From IMG/VR virus record IMGVR_UViG_3300037808_000005, positions 1-32,099 of that record: 32,099 nt of DNA; one strand, 5' to 3'. The notes under the pieces were generated by a model. That model saw only the letters and a list, made by a program, of their open reading frames with translations. It ran no database searches and had not been told where the DNA came from. This DNA comes from a virus. This document shows, in pieces, positions 7,300-16,188 of the stretch. Within the stretch, counting starts at the first letter, position 1, and each line of letters begins with the position of its first letter. A program made the position numbers and the translations under genes.

Positions 7300-7923
7300 T
7301 TACCTCGTTGAGTTAGTAATAGTAAGTGGTTGAGCAGGATATTCAGATTCATCATCACTCTTGCGTAGAGCTATCATTCCTCTGTCATACATACTTGCCC
7401 ATGTATTAAGTCTTTCATCATTCATCAAATAAGGTTCTGCTTCACCTAATGCAGCGTATAACAACAAATCAGGTGTATTAGCTAACCAAAGGTTAGATGA
7501 ATTAGTGTCGCTCAAATATTCTGGTTGATAAAAGTAAACCATTTGTAGCGTGTAAACGCTGTCAGGGATTGGAGCAAATTGAAACTCTGCACCTAGCAGT
7601 GTGTAAAAATTAGGTAATCCAGAAACAGCAGTAAGTGCATTTCTAAAAAAATTGCTTGTAGATAAAAATTTAATTGTTTGTGGTGGGTTGCCTTGTAAAT
7701 GCAAATCTTTCATAGCTACAAAATCTGAAGGCAAAGATACAGTAGCATCACCTGCTGTAGTAGATGCAGTAGCAACTTTAAGCATTTGTCTTATGCGTAA
7801 GTCTCTTAACAATCTATCTTCAGCTAGTCTAATAAACTCTGGTATCTGGGTTGTTAAATCAGAACGAGCTAAATAATCAGCTATAGTAGCTTGTAGCGTT
7901 GTGTAGTCTGTAAAAAATGCCAT
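7300..7923 (-). CDS. Head-tail adaptor protein (SU10-type phage adaptor)
   Basis: 207 residues, with helical N and C termini around a beta core. The line 'TTLQATIADYLARSDLTTQIPEFIRLAEDRLLRDLRI' (residues about 8-45), followed by 'SLPSDFVAMKDL', is the signature of phage adaptor proteins of the SU10 type, which sit beneath the portal. The order portal, scaffold, capsid, small gene, adaptor fits. The ATG follows the TAG of the upstream gene with no gap. Confidence 0.78.
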   Translation of the reverse strand: MAFFTDYTTLQATIADYLARSDLTTQIPEFIRLAEDRLLRDLRIRQMLKVATASTTAGDATVSLPSDFVAMKDLHLQGNPPQTIKFLSTSNFFRNALTAVSGLPNFYTLLGAEFQFAPIPDSVYTLQMVYFYQPEYLSDTNSSNLWLANTPDLLLYAALGEAEPYLMNDERLNTWASMYDRGMIALRKSDDESEYPAQPLTITNSTR

Positions 7924-8265
7924 TTAGATTCTGCCCTGTTTTGTTCTAAAAAAACGATTGTCTGGATGATTTAAAAATTCTTTAAATCTCTTTAAATCTA
8001 TTACATTAAATCCTTGCATGATCTTTTTATGATTTAAGTCATCAACAACTGTCATTGGTATAGATGCAATCTTGTTATCAAACATATCATCACCCCATTT
8101 TGATGATGAAGTAATAATTTCTTCTTTGTTCATTTCAACAATATCTGTTACATCTTGTTTTGTTTCTATCACATAACCATCATTATCATGGTCATCGTGT
8201 TTTGTTTGGTGTCTATATTTTATTGGTTTAGACCAACTGTTCTTATATTCTTTTTTATCTTCCAT
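7924..8265 (-). CDS. Conserved phage protein between capsid and adaptor genes
   Basis: 113 residues, hydrophilic and charged (about one third D, E, K, R, H), with no membrane segment. The N-terminal 30 residues are rich in K, H and D. The C-terminal half, 'DNKIASIPMTVVDDLNHKKIMQGFNVIDLKRFKEFLNHPDNRFFRT' (part), looks folded and conserved. I do not recall a function. Its place after the major capsid terminator and before the adaptor suggests a head-completion or head-tail joining role. Confidence 0.6.
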   Translation of the reverse strand: MEDKKEYKNSWSKPIKYRHQTKHDDHDNDGYVIETKQDVTDIVEMNKEEIITSSSKWGDDMFDNKIASIPMTVVDDLNHKKIMQGFNVIDLKRFKEFLNHPDNRFFRTKQGRI

Positions 8266-8275
8266 AATCTTCCTT

Positions 8276-8300
8276 AAAAGATATGCCCACCGAAGTGGGC
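8276..8300 (-). terminator. Intrinsic terminator after the major capsid gene
   Basis: On the minus strand GCCCAC-TTCG-GTGGGC forms a six-pair GC-rich stem closed by a C(UUCG)G tetraloop (8285-8300). A short T-rich run (CTTTT) follows a few bases later at 8276-8280. The UUCG loop exists only on the minus strand, so it serves leftward transcription. A partial terminator here would raise capsid mRNA above downstream genes, as in many phages. Confidence 0.75.
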
Positions 8301-8322
8301 TATATCAATACTTAATATTTAA

Positions 8323-9309
8323 TTAAGCGTTTAAATCAGCAACGATTGCATGAGCTGCTTCGTTACTTACTTGCAGAGTTAATTCTGTAAGTATTTGATA
8401 TTTTTCAGCATCACCTGTTTTAGCTAGTAAAGTAGACTGGAATGGTCTTAAAGTTGCACAAGACAACATTGTTGGGTCTATAATAAGAGCTTGTTCGCCA
8501 TTGTTAGAAGCATAATCAGAAGTCATGAATCTTTCTGGTATAACTGAAAGCATACCAAAGTCTGAAAGATAAACATCTGCTGCGCCAACAATTGCTGCTG
8601 CTTTAGTGCTTTTGCCAGCGTTGTCAGTCCAAACACGATTAGCTGCAATACCAGAGAAAGCTGATACTTTAACTTTTTGGTTTGGTGGAACAACTAACAT
8701 AGTTGGAGTGCCACCTGCATTAAACGCTGCTTTCATAGCAGTTTTTAAAGATGCTTCTGTAAATGCTGCTGTGGTACTAGTTGAAGTTGCAGTTCTAATT
8801 GCAGAACCTGGAGGGGATGCTGGAGCTGCTGGAGAACCTGTACCTACTGAAGTCCAGTTAGTTCTAATCCAAGTTTGTAGAGATGCCATCTTTGGTGCTG
8901 TTGAACCTGCTGATGTTACTGGAGCAACATTACCAAGAATAGCAAATTCTATGTCTCGTTTTAGTTCTTGTCCTGCTTTAGCTAATTGATAAGCTGTTTC
9001 TGTCTTACGACCAGCTTTATCAACTCCATCAAGAGTACCAGTAATGTTTACTGTTTTACCCATGATTTGAGTTCTGTTTGTAGCTCTAACTGTAGGTACG
9101 GCTGTAAATGCTGCTGCATCCGCTCCTTCAACTAATGCTGTGTTAGCTGCTGCACCTAGTGTATCTGTTTGCCACTCATGTAGAGTAGCTGTTGCTTTTG
9201 TTTTTCCGATAGAAGAAACTACAGGAGTCTCTGTCGGAGCAATGTTGTAAATGGTGTTGGATAAATCCTCACGCATCCCAACTGCTTGATAAGTATGAAA
9301 TGAAGCCAT
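8323..9309 (-). CDS. Major capsid protein, SU10-like
   Basis: 328 residues. The N terminus 'MASFHTYQAVGMREDLSNTIYNIAPTETPVVSSIGKTKATATLHEWQTDTL' (recognised in parts) and 'RTQIMGKTVNITGT' near residue 80 are signatures of the SU10-type HK97-fold major head protein (DUF5309 family). A helix with 'AGQELKRDIEFAILG' follows, as in this family. The C-terminal region 'TLRPFQSTLLAKTGDAEKYQILTELTLQVSNEAAHAIV' completes the domain. Length is normal for the family. It lies after the scaffold gene and before a strong terminator, the usual place for capsid protein. Confidence 0.93.
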   Translation of the reverse strand: MASFHTYQAVGMREDLSNTIYNIAPTETPVVSSIGKTKATATLHEWQTDTLGAAANTALVEGADAAAFTAVPTVRATNRTQIMGKTVNITGTLDGVDKAGRKTETAYQLAKAGQELKRDIEFAILGNVAPVTSAGSTAPKMASLQTWIRTNWTSVGTGSPAAPASPPGSAIRTATSTSTTAAFTEASLKTAMKAAFNAGGTPTMLVVPPNQKVKVSAFSGIAANRVWTDNAGKSTKAAAIVGAADVYLSDFGMLSVIPERFMTSDYASNNGEQALIIDPTMLSCATLRPFQSTLLAKTGDAEKYQILTELTLQVSNEAAHAIVADLNA

Positions 9310-9321
9310 TGTTATTTTTCC

Positions 9322-10353
9322 TTAAATAAAGTTTTCAAATAAAGCTGCTGCATCTCTGGCATCACCAGTTTGCAGTAACCTGTTCTGTTGTTTTTTAGTT
9401 CTGTCTGTTACAGTCTGCTTTACTTTAGCTCCACCTTTTATTGTCTTGGGAGCATTAGCGACTTTCTTTTTAACACCAGCTTTACCTGCCATTAATTTGT
9501 CGTATTGTGCCGCTTTATGTAACACTAAAACATGGCGAGAGTCATAGACTTGAGATAACTCTTCATCTGTGAAACCAACCTTTTTTCCATAGTTGCGAAT
9601 ACTATTTCTAATTTGTTCGCCTTTGGCTTTGTCTGAAAACTCTGGCAAGGATTGTGCTAGTTTTTGTGCTTCTTCTGCTACAAACTTTTGCATTTGATCT
9701 GCTCTTACTGCGTTTTGCTCTTCAGCAAGGCGGTGTCGTTCAGATTGCACAGCTTGTAACTGTTCTTTTTTTTCGGTCATTTCTGCGACCTTAACTGCAT
9801 ATCCTATTGGGTCGTTCTCTTTCATTGCAGATAAATCTTCTGGGCTGTCATTATTGCCAACCAAGAATTGTTCAACTGCTTGAAGTTTTTGAGCATAGTC
9901 ATCCCTAACTTGTCTAGCTTCAAGAATAGCTTTAGCTTCTTGTTCAATTACTTTACGCTGTTCGGCTACTTCTTGAGTCTTTTTAGTATAGTCGCTGCCA
10001 AGTTGATAAGATTTCTTTAGTTCATCAAGGGTAACTTCTTTTTCCTCACCTGCTGCTTTTATGGTGAAAGTTTGTTCTTCCTCAACTTCTTCAGGTTCTT
10101 CAGGTTCTTCAACTTCGGAGTCTACATCTTCTTCCACTTCATCTTCGGTTGCTTCTACAGCTTCCTCGTAATCCGCTTCGTCTTCTGCTTCCTCTACCTC
10201 TGCTTCTTGTGTATCTTCTTCCGTTTCAGTTGGTTGCTCGTTAGAGTCCTCTGGTGTGGATAACATACCCTCAAATGCAGATGTTGCATCATCTATTGTT
10301 ATAGGGCTATCATTCCCACTTCCAACTTCTGGAGTCGTGGTTTCTTCACTCAT
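9322..10353 (-). CDS. Head scaffolding protein
   Basis: 343 residues. The first 95 are extremely acidic (runs of E and D), followed by 'FTIKAAGEEKEVTLDELKKSYQLGSDYTKKTQEVAEQRK', a motif common in phage scaffolds. A long coiled coil (residues about 125-220) rich in Q, E, K and A follows, and the C terminus is basic (KKKVANAPKTIKGGAKVK). Acidic N terminus, central coiled coil and basic capsid-binding tail are classic scaffold features. Its position between portal and major capsid genes supports the call. Confidence 0.87.
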   Translation of the reverse strand: MSEETTTPEVGSGNDSPITIDDATSAFEGMLSTPEDSNEQPTETEEDTQEAEVEEAEDEADYEEAVEATEDEVEEDVDSEVEEPEEPEEVEEEQTFTIKAAGEEKEVTLDELKKSYQLGSDYTKKTQEVAEQRKVIEQEAKAILEARQVRDDYAQKLQAVEQFLVGNNDSPEDLSAMKENDPIGYAVKVAEMTEKKEQLQAVQSERHRLAEEQNAVRADQMQKFVAEEAQKLAQSLPEFSDKAKGEQIRNSIRNYGKKVGFTDEELSQVYDSRHVLVLHKAAQYDKLMAGKAGVKKKVANAPKTIKGGAKVKQTVTDRTKKQQNRLLQTGDARDAAALFENFI

Positions 10354-10381
10354 TGTATTTCCTTAATCGCCATCTAGGTGT

Positions 10382-10406
10382 GGCATTACCATACAGGCTA
10401 AATGCC
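10382..10406 (-). other. Intercistronic hairpin before the scaffold gene
   Basis: GGCATT (10382-10387) pairs with AATGCC (10401-10406) across a 13-base loop, starting at the stop codon of the 76-residue gene. There is no T-run after it, so it is probably not a terminator. It could be an mRNA processing or stability element. It may also be chance. Confidence 0.3.
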
Positions 10407-10636
10407 TATAATATTGTCCATGATTTATCCTTAATCTTGTCGCTGTCTACGATAGATTGAAGTCTAGTCATCATGCTGTCTATTGCCTTAATCCTTTGAT
10501 AAGCTCTTTCTCTTGTAGCTACATCTTCTGGATTAGAATTTTGTATTTCTGCATAACACTCTTTGGTCATATCTTTTATTTCATCAAGAAATGATTGAGT
10601 ATTTAATACGCTTTTAATTTCAGCTTTTTTGTCCAT
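10406..10636 (-). CDS. Small helical protein after the portal gene
   Basis: 76 residues, predicted all-helical: 'KAEIKSVLNTQSFLDEIKDMTKECYAEIQ' and 'ATRERAYQRIKAIDSMMTRLQSIV'. It overlaps the portal stop by one base. Small helical proteins at this location occur in several podovirus-like genomes, but I cannot name the family. A role in head assembly is inferred from position only. Confidence 0.6.
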   Translation of the reverse strand: MDKKAEIKSVLNTQSFLDEIKDMTKECYAEIQNSNPEDVATRERAYQRIKAIDSMMTRLQSIVDSDKIKDKSWTIL

Positions 10637-12855
10637 TAAATTTTAGGTGTTGCTAGGTTTTGTATTTTTTCTAATGAATTTAATATTTCTGTTGTTTTAT
10701 TTAGATCAGATTTTTCTTGGTCATTGGTAGTCTTTTGCATCAGTTGCATTTCTTTCATAGCCATCTCTGCTTCAAACTGTACTTGTTTTTGTTGCAGCTC
10801 TAACATTTCTTTTTGCACTTTAAGCTCTAGCTCTTGTTTTTCTAATTCAAGTTGTGCCATTTTAGATTGCATTTGCATCTCTGCTTTTTCTTTTTCTACT
10901 TGTGCAAGTATTTTAGCTGCTTCAGTATTAGGATCAGTCTGTGGGTTCTGTGCTTGTTGTTGTGCAAGTTGGTCAGATTCTTCTTGTGTTACATCTTTTA
11001 AGAATGCAGACTCATCTTTAAATCCAGCCATGTTTACAAATTTAGCCAGTGTGTCTCTGTATTGTTTTAAGCTAACTAGTGGATTAGATAATCCGTATTG
11101 TGTAAGCATCTGCTCTTGTTTGTCTAACACCATCTGCATAACAGATAATTGCTCACTTTTAGCACCATTACCCAGACCAACATTGACTGTGACATTGTAT
11201 TCTGTATTCCATTCTCTAGGATTCATGGGTACAAATTTGTTGTTAACTTTAATAATTTTTTCTTTTTGTTGGTACTTACATACAAGCTGTAATATACCTT
11301 TCATTAAAGATGAGACTCCAGTGTCAGCAAATATACGAGCTATCAGTTCTATTTTACCACCTGCTGCTGAACTCATTGCTGCGACTGCTGTGGCTGTTAC
11401 ATTCTGGAGAATATTAGGATCAAGTCCCTGTGATGCTTCACTTACACCAGTTCGTTTAGCTTGTACAGTATCTAAATACTCAAGCATGGGAAATGATTGT
11501 CCTGCACTAGATTGCACTGTCATTGGCACTAACGCATTAGGGTTCTTAATACGAATTACACCACCTGCGGTAGATGTTAGTAAGTCATCAAGATTAACCT
11601 GTCCCTCAACTGCGCCAACACGATAGTTGTTAGTTAAATAAAGATTGTCTAGCATCTGTCTAGTAATAGTAGATTTAATTAATTGTAAATCCATAGTTCT
11701 GTCAGCTAATGATTCACCAAAGAACTTATGTGGTATTGGGAACGGGCATACACTATGGAATGGTTGATAGTCACATTCTTCGTGCATTAGCACTTTGTTG
11801 TCAGCGTAACAAACTCTATGTCGTTCTGCTATGCCATCACCATCTAAATCTGCACGAACATAACACTCGTAATACTCAACACGCTGCATACTTTCATTAT
11901 CAGAGTTGTTATTATCAAAGGGTTGCTCACCTGCACCAAACCTTGCTACCCTCTCTGGAGTAAAGTCTAATAAATCTCCAGTAGATAATTCTGCAACAAC
12001 ATCCGGGTCATATCCCATTGCTACTAGATCACTACGAGTGACTAAACTTCTTTGTGCTACAAAATCAGCATCCTCAATATTAATAGCACTTTTGTCTATT
12101 AAAAATTCTTCTGGAGCAACTGACTCTATTTTAACTTTAGATGAGTCTATTGTTCTTTTACATTTGACATTGTAGTAAAGGTTAATGATTGGAGGTACTT
12201 CCATCATCATTGGCATACCCATCTCATCCATCATCGGTTGCCCAGTCATGGGATCAACAGGTGGTTGTCCAGTTTGTGGGTCTATCATTGGTTGTGGTTC
12301 TTGTTCTATAACTTCTTCTACGACCTCTTGAGAAACAATTTCTACTTCCTCGTCTTGCATAATCATTGCAAGTTCATCTTCTGTTAGGTTCTCGTATTTT
12401 TCTTTTGTTACATCTTTCTTGTCATCCCAGTAGCATTTAAGTACGCCTACTTTTTGGCACAGTGCATCCCAGAACATATCATGCAACAGTTCAAATCCAT
12501 TGTTGTCTTTATAAAAAATGTGGTTTACATATGCTGTCGCTTGTTCAGCTAATTCAGAATCACCCTCGTTAACTGGCTCAAATAAAACTGCCTTTTGTGA
12601 CTGGGTAAAGACCTTAATAAGTTGTGGCAATGCTCCATCAACTGCTTCTGCAACCTCTGCGGTTACTATTTGACTACGACCCTCTACCTCGTTTCCATAA
12701 GGCTCACGAAGATAATAGTCTAATGCGGATGCCCTTTGCAATTGTGTATCAGTTGCAATAAAGCCTAACGAGTCATCAATATGATCGCCAATAATATTGA
12801 CTAATTCTCTATTGTCACTTTCGTTTACTTTCATTTTTTTCTTATCGTATGCCAT
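10636..12855 (-). CDS. Portal protein, P22/SU10 type
   Basis: 739 residues, within the size range of large P22-like portals. Residues about 10-150 form the usual stem-wing opening (DDSLGFIATDTQLQRASALDYYLREPYGNE in parts, 'VEGRSQIVTAEVAEAVDGALPQLIKVF'). A Pro/Met/Gly-rich insert, 'DPQTGQPPVDPMTGQPMM', lies near residue 193. The motif 'MQLIKSTITRQMLDNLYLTNNYR' type helix and 'RTGVSEASQGLDPNILQNVTATAVAAM' near residues 470-500 mark the portal core. The C-terminal 110 residues form a long Q/E/K coiled coil, like the barrel region of P22 gp1. It lies directly after the terminase gene. Confidence 0.92.
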   Translation of the reverse strand: MAYDKKKMKVNESDNRELVNIIGDHIDDSLGFIATDTQLQRASALDYYLREPYGNEVEGRSQIVTAEVAEAVDGALPQLIKVFTQSQKAVLFEPVNEGDSELAEQATAYVNHIFYKDNNGFELLHDMFWDALCQKVGVLKCYWDDKKDVTKEKYENLTEDELAMIMQDEEVEIVSQEVVEEVIEQEPQPMIDPQTGQPPVDPMTGQPMMDEMGMPMMMEVPPIINLYYNVKCKRTIDSSKVKIESVAPEEFLIDKSAINIEDADFVAQRSLVTRSDLVAMGYDPDVVAELSTGDLLDFTPERVARFGAGEQPFDNNNSDNESMQRVEYYECYVRADLDGDGIAERHRVCYADNKVLMHEECDYQPFHSVCPFPIPHKFFGESLADRTMDLQLIKSTITRQMLDNLYLTNNYRVGAVEGQVNLDDLLTSTAGGVIRIKNPNALVPMTVQSSAGQSFPMLEYLDTVQAKRTGVSEASQGLDPNILQNVTATAVAAMSSAAGGKIELIARIFADTGVSSLMKGILQLVCKYQQKEKIIKVNNKFVPMNPREWNTEYNVTVNVGLGNGAKSEQLSVMQMVLDKQEQMLTQYGLSNPLVSLKQYRDTLAKFVNMAGFKDESAFLKDVTQEESDQLAQQQAQNPQTDPNTEAAKILAQVEKEKAEMQMQSKMAQLELEKQELELKVQKEMLELQQKQVQFEAEMAMKEMQLMQKTTNDQEKSDLNKTTEILNSLEKIQNLATPKI

Positions 12856-14118
12856 TTATACTATCCATTGTTTATTAATTTCAAGAGGTTTATTCCATCC
12901 ATCATCTGTTTCGTTTAATCCTACTGCTAAATATCTAAATGAATCAGCAGCATGACTTGTAAAATCATGTAAAGGCTTATCAAAAAATACATCTCGTTTT
13001 TCATCATAAGTTCTACGATAATTCCTTAATAGATCAACTGCATCTTTAACTTTCGTATTGAACCAGCATCTTGGTAAGATTCTGCGTACAGCTTGTATGC
13101 CATCATCAACTGATAACTTTGGTACAACTCTGCAATTTAATCCAGCTTCTTCTAATACTTCAAGCCTAGACTTTCCTGTTCCTAATTCTCTTACTTGTAT
13201 ATCATGAGGGAGTAATTGCTCTGCTGTATCGTATCGGTTATCCCTCAACCAATTAATATAATAATCTAATCCCTTACCATGATTCTCTAAATAATCTATG
13301 ATGTGTATTTCTTGTCCTGCTGACTGTGCTACCCAAATACTCGTGGAATCCCCCATACCTAAATCCCATGAAACGAATGTTTTGCAAATATCATCACGAA
13401 TTACACTATCGTTTATCTGTTGCTTAAACTCTAAATCGTTTATAAGAGTACCATAGTAAGCACCCTCTACTGGTGTGTGAAAGTTTACCTCAAACTCTTG
13501 TGAGTATTTATCCTCACCCATTTCTTTGAGTGCTGCATCTAATTCTTCTTGGTCTACTAAACCAGTTTTACTGGCTTTGAACTCTAATAGCTTCCATCCA
13601 TCTTTTCCTATTGCTGCTTTATCTCGTAATGTTGCAAAATGGTTTCTGCCTTTAGGAGTACCTATAAAAAGAACCCAACCTTTTCTATCTGCAATTGCTG
13701 GTCTTATAATCTCACTAAATAAGCTAGGATTAATCTGTGCGTATTCGTCAATTACAACTCCGTCAAAATATGTCCCTCGCAGACTATCAATATTATCTGC
13801 TCCGTACAAACTTATTCTACGACCCATAAAGTCTGATCGTAGCTCTGCAATATTATTTATAGCTTTTAATGGTCTTGTGTATTCTGTTAGCATATCCCAC
13901 GCCACTCGTTTACTCATTCCATAAGTAGGGCTTATTAAAGCGTATCTTGGATTCTTTAACTCACAATTCAATGCACTATGTATTAGCTGATTAATAGCAC
14001 CAACAGTCTTACCCATTCTTCTATGTGCTACAACAACTGTAAACCTATTATCTCTTACAGACTTATGAATCTGCTTTTGAGGTTCTCTGGGTATATATCC
14101 AGTATTAATCGTTGTCAT
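12856..14118 (-). CDS. terL: Terminase large subunit
   Basis: 420 residues from the ATG at 14118. An ATG 11 codons earlier lies within the small-subunit gene and gives a hydrophobic tail atypical of the family. The packaging motor has Walker A 'AHRRMGKT' at 31-38, Walker B 'VVIDEYA' with D124/E125, and the coupling motif 'FIGTPKG' at about 151-157. The nuclease domain shows 'SWDLGMGDST' with the first Asp at 252 and a C-terminal 'HAADSFRYLAVG' with Asp near 392, the expected RNase-H-like metal ligands. All key residues are present, so it is probably active. It overlaps the small-subunit gene by 14 bases. Confidence 0.94.
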   Translation of the reverse strand: MTTINTGYIPREPQKQIHKSVRDNRFTVVVAHRRMGKTVGAINQLIHSALNCELKNPRYALISPTYGMSKRVAWDMLTEYTRPLKAINNIAELRSDFMGRRISLYGADNIDSLRGTYFDGVVIDEYAQINPSLFSEIIRPAIADRKGWVLFIGTPKGRNHFATLRDKAAIGKDGWKLLEFKASKTGLVDQEELDAALKEMGEDKYSQEFEVNFHTPVEGAYYGTLINDLEFKQQINDSVIRDDICKTFVSWDLGMGDSTSIWVAQSAGQEIHIIDYLENHGKGLDYYINWLRDNRYDTAEQLLPHDIQVRELGTGKSRLEVLEEAGLNCRVVPKLSVDDGIQAVRRILPRCWFNTKVKDAVDLLRNYRRTYDEKRDVFFDKPLHDFTSHAADSFRYLAVGLNETDDGWNKPLEINKQWIV

Positions 14119-14443
14119 TGATTCCAGTAATAACTTGAATAGCACCACCATCTGATCCAGATAATTCTAGTGCATTAGTTTCTTTCCAACCTGCTCTTGT
14201 TTTTAACCAAAACATTTGTGCTGATGTATTTCCAGATTTTGCAGCACCAAATAAACTTTGAGCAATGGCTGCGTTAGCATCTATACGACCATCATCTAAT
14301 TCTTTTTTATAATACTTAACTAATGTGTCAGATGATATTTCTAGCTTTAAACTTATATCTTCATATTTAGTTCCGACAGCAGCTAAATTTCGTACAAGTT
14401 TTCTATTATCTTCGGTAGGTTCGTGTTGTATTCCTTGTGCCAT
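14105..14443 (-). CDS. terS: Terminase small subunit (probable)
   Basis: 112 residues with AAAGGAAAG ahead of the ATG. The N-terminal part 'RNLAAVGTKYEDISLKLEISSDTLVKYYKKEL' (about 19-50) is a helix-turn-helix. It is followed by the helical 'ANAAIAQSLFGAAKSGNTSAQMFWLKTRAGWKET' that typifies phage small terminase or packaging DNA-recognition proteins. It overlaps the large-subunit gene. DNA recognition at pac or cos sites is the family's role; the site itself is not identified here. Confidence 0.82.
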   Translation of the reverse strand: MAQGIQHEPTEDNRKLVRNLAAVGTKYEDISLKLEISSDTLVKYYKKELDDGRIDANAAIAQSLFGAAKSGNTSAQMFWLKTRAGWKETNALELSGSDGGAIQVITGINDND

Positions 14444-14455
14444 ATACTTTCCTTT

Positions 14456-15625
14456 TTATAACTCCGAAGGTGACTGTAATATATCTGCCTTTTTACCTGT
14501 AAAGTCTTCCCAGCGTTTTATTATCACATCACAATAATGTGGTTCAAATTCCATCATATAGCATAAACGATTAGTTTTCTCACAAGCTATTAATGTTGAG
14601 CCTGACCCACCAAATAAATCTAATACGCTGTTTACTTCTTTAAAATAATCAAAAGACCATTCTGCTAATGCCACTGGCTTTTGTGTTGGGTGAACTCTTG
14701 GTTGGTTTCTCTCGCTGTCTTTATTAAATCCTTTCCATAGATGCCTGAATATTCTTACACTTGCCCATTTAGATTTAACCCATGCTAATTCACAATCTGA
14801 CTGTGTGTCTTTCATTTTTTCTTCAACACGCTTATCCCAAACAAACCAGTTATTTGATAATGGTAAAGCATGGCAGTAATAATTAGCACCCCACCATACT
14901 TGTCTTGGAACATTTAACACCCCTTCAATAATGTTGTAAGCCTCTACAGCATAATCAGTAGTGTCGTCTTTAAAGTCTTTAAAGTTATGGTTTTTAGCTA
15001 ATCCTGTTTTTCTTGCAGTTCTGTCGCCCTTTTCATTAATACCATAAGGTGGGTCTGTGTAGCATAAATCTATTTTATTATTATCAATTAACTTCTCTAC
15101 AGCATCTATGCTTGTGCTATCACCGCACATTAACCTATGATTACCTAATTGGTATATGTCCCCCAGCTTTGTTGTAGGTTCATCAGGCAGCTCTGGTACA
15201 GCATCTTCATCTGTTAAACCTTCTACCTGTTCTGGATTAAGTAATGCTGCTAATTCTTTTTCATCAAAACCTAACATAGTTAAATCAAACTCTGCGTCTA
15301 GGTCTTTCAGCTCTAATGATAATAATTCAATATCCCAGTCGCTATTGACTGCTATTCTATTATCAGCAAGCATAAATGCTTTACGCTGTGCATTAGTTAG
15401 ATGATCTAATCTTATGGTTGGTGCTTCTGTTAGGTTCAGCTTTTTAGCTGCTTCTAATCTACCATGCCCAGCAATTATTCCATTGTCTTTATCTATAAGA
15501 ATAGGATTATTAAATCCAAACTCTTTTATGCTAGATGCTATTTGTGTGATTTGCTCTGCATTATGCGTTCTTGCATTGTTAGCATAAGGTATGAGTTCAC
15601 TTATTAATCTTTGTTCTATTTTCAT
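14456..15625 (-). CDS. DNA methyltransferase with N-terminal ParB-like domain
   Basis: 389 residues from the ATG at 15625; a TTG at 15634 is a less likely start. Residues 1-100 form a ParB/sulfiredoxin-like domain (KEFGFNNPILID, 'GHGRLEAAKKL' at 53-63, 'LADNRI'). The rest is an N6-adenine or N4-cytosine methylase with 'DPPY' at 191-194, 'HPTQKP' at about 312-317 and the SAM-binding 'FGGSGS' at 338-343. The catalytic motif precedes the SAM motif, which is the beta-class order. ParB-methylase fusions are frequent in phages and prophages, usually near terminase genes as here. Likely protects phage DNA or marks it for packaging. Confidence 0.92.
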   Translation of the reverse strand: MKIEQRLISELIPYANNARTHNAEQITQIASSIKEFGFNNPILIDKDNGIIAGHGRLEAAKKLNLTEAPTIRLDHLTNAQRKAFMLADNRIAVNSDWDIELLSLELKDLDAEFDLTMLGFDEKELAALLNPEQVEGLTDEDAVPELPDEPTTKLGDIYQLGNHRLMCGDSTSIDAVEKLIDNNKIDLCYTDPPYGINEKGDRTARKTGLAKNHNFKDFKDDTTDYAVEAYNIIEGVLNVPRQVWWGANYYCHALPLSNNWFVWDKRVEEKMKDTQSDCELAWVKSKWASVRIFRHLWKGFNKDSERNQPRVHPTQKPVALAEWSFDYFKEVNSVLDLFGGSGSTLIACEKTNRLCYMMEFEPHYCDVIIKRWEDFTGKKADILQSPSEL

Positions 15626-15627
15626 AT

Positions 15628-15651
15628 TTAGCAACTCTCTTGCGAGGTCAT
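15628..15651 (-). promoter_or_regulatory. Seven-codon leader ORF ahead of the methyltransferase
   Basis: An ATG at 15651 has a near-perfect AAGGAG (15654-15659) and opens an ORF reading MTSQESC, which stops two bases before the methyltransferase ATG at 15625. The methyltransferase has no comparably strong site of its own. Reinitiation after this leader could set its translation level. The alternative is a chance ORF. Confidence 0.35.
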
Positions 15652-15657
15652 TGCTCC

Positions 15658-16188
15658 TTAAAAGTTTTTAAGATAGTTAAACATTATCCTTTTATTGTAG
15701 TCATCTTTCATAGCTTCTGCTGTTACATCACCACCAAACATATTACCTAATAACCCTTCTATAGAGTAAGTAGTGTTGTATGGGTCTTTGACAATGTTAG
15801 CATTAATATTATTATTGTTGTAGCCTAGTCTTTTTATAAGTTCGTCATCAGCTGTTTTAGTTATGCCACCAGAAAAGTTGCCAACATTTGCATTTGCAGA
15901 TTTTTGATACTCATCCATTAAAGCATTTATATTAAAATTGCCACTACCCATTCCAAAGCCAACTCTTGGGTTTATTGTATTCTGTTCGTTCATTGGTTGA
16001 TATGATCCACCGACCATAGCATCAAAATAACTGTTATCTAAAGCAGTTCTGTTTGTAAAATTAGCAGTTGCTGTTGGGTTTTGTGTATTTGCACCTAATT
16101 CTAGCTCACCACTGTTTGGGTACATATCGTAAATGTTTATTTTTTTATATCTATCAGCCACTATGCTCTCGCTTTTTTGTTCATACAC
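15658..16188 (-). CDS. Asn-rich protein of unknown function
   Basis: 176 residues, starting at GTG (16188) with AGGAG close upstream. There is no early in-frame ATG; the next Met is residue 22. Very rich in N, G and A ('LGYNNNNINANIV', 'FGMGSGNFNINALMDEYQKSANANVG') with no membrane segment. It is the first sizeable gene left of the early-operon terminator and sits next to the methyltransferase and terminase genes. Composition resembles small virion or injection proteins more than enzymes, but no function can be assigned. Confidence 0.6.
   Translation of the reverse strand: MYEQKSESIVADRYKKINIYDMYPNSGELELGANTQNPTATANFTNRTALDNSYFDAMVGGSYQPMNEQNTINPRVGFGMGSGNFNINALMDEYQKSANANVGNFSGGITKTADDELIKRLGYNNNNINANIVKDPYNTTYSIEGLLGNMFGGDVTAEAMKDDYNKRIMFNYLKNF

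Noticed and set aside
10724-11626. A 300-codon plus-strand open frame across the portal gene
   Set aside because: It is cysteine- and serine-rich as expected for the antisense of a Q/E/K-rich coiled coil, has no ribosome site, and lies opposite a certain portal gene.
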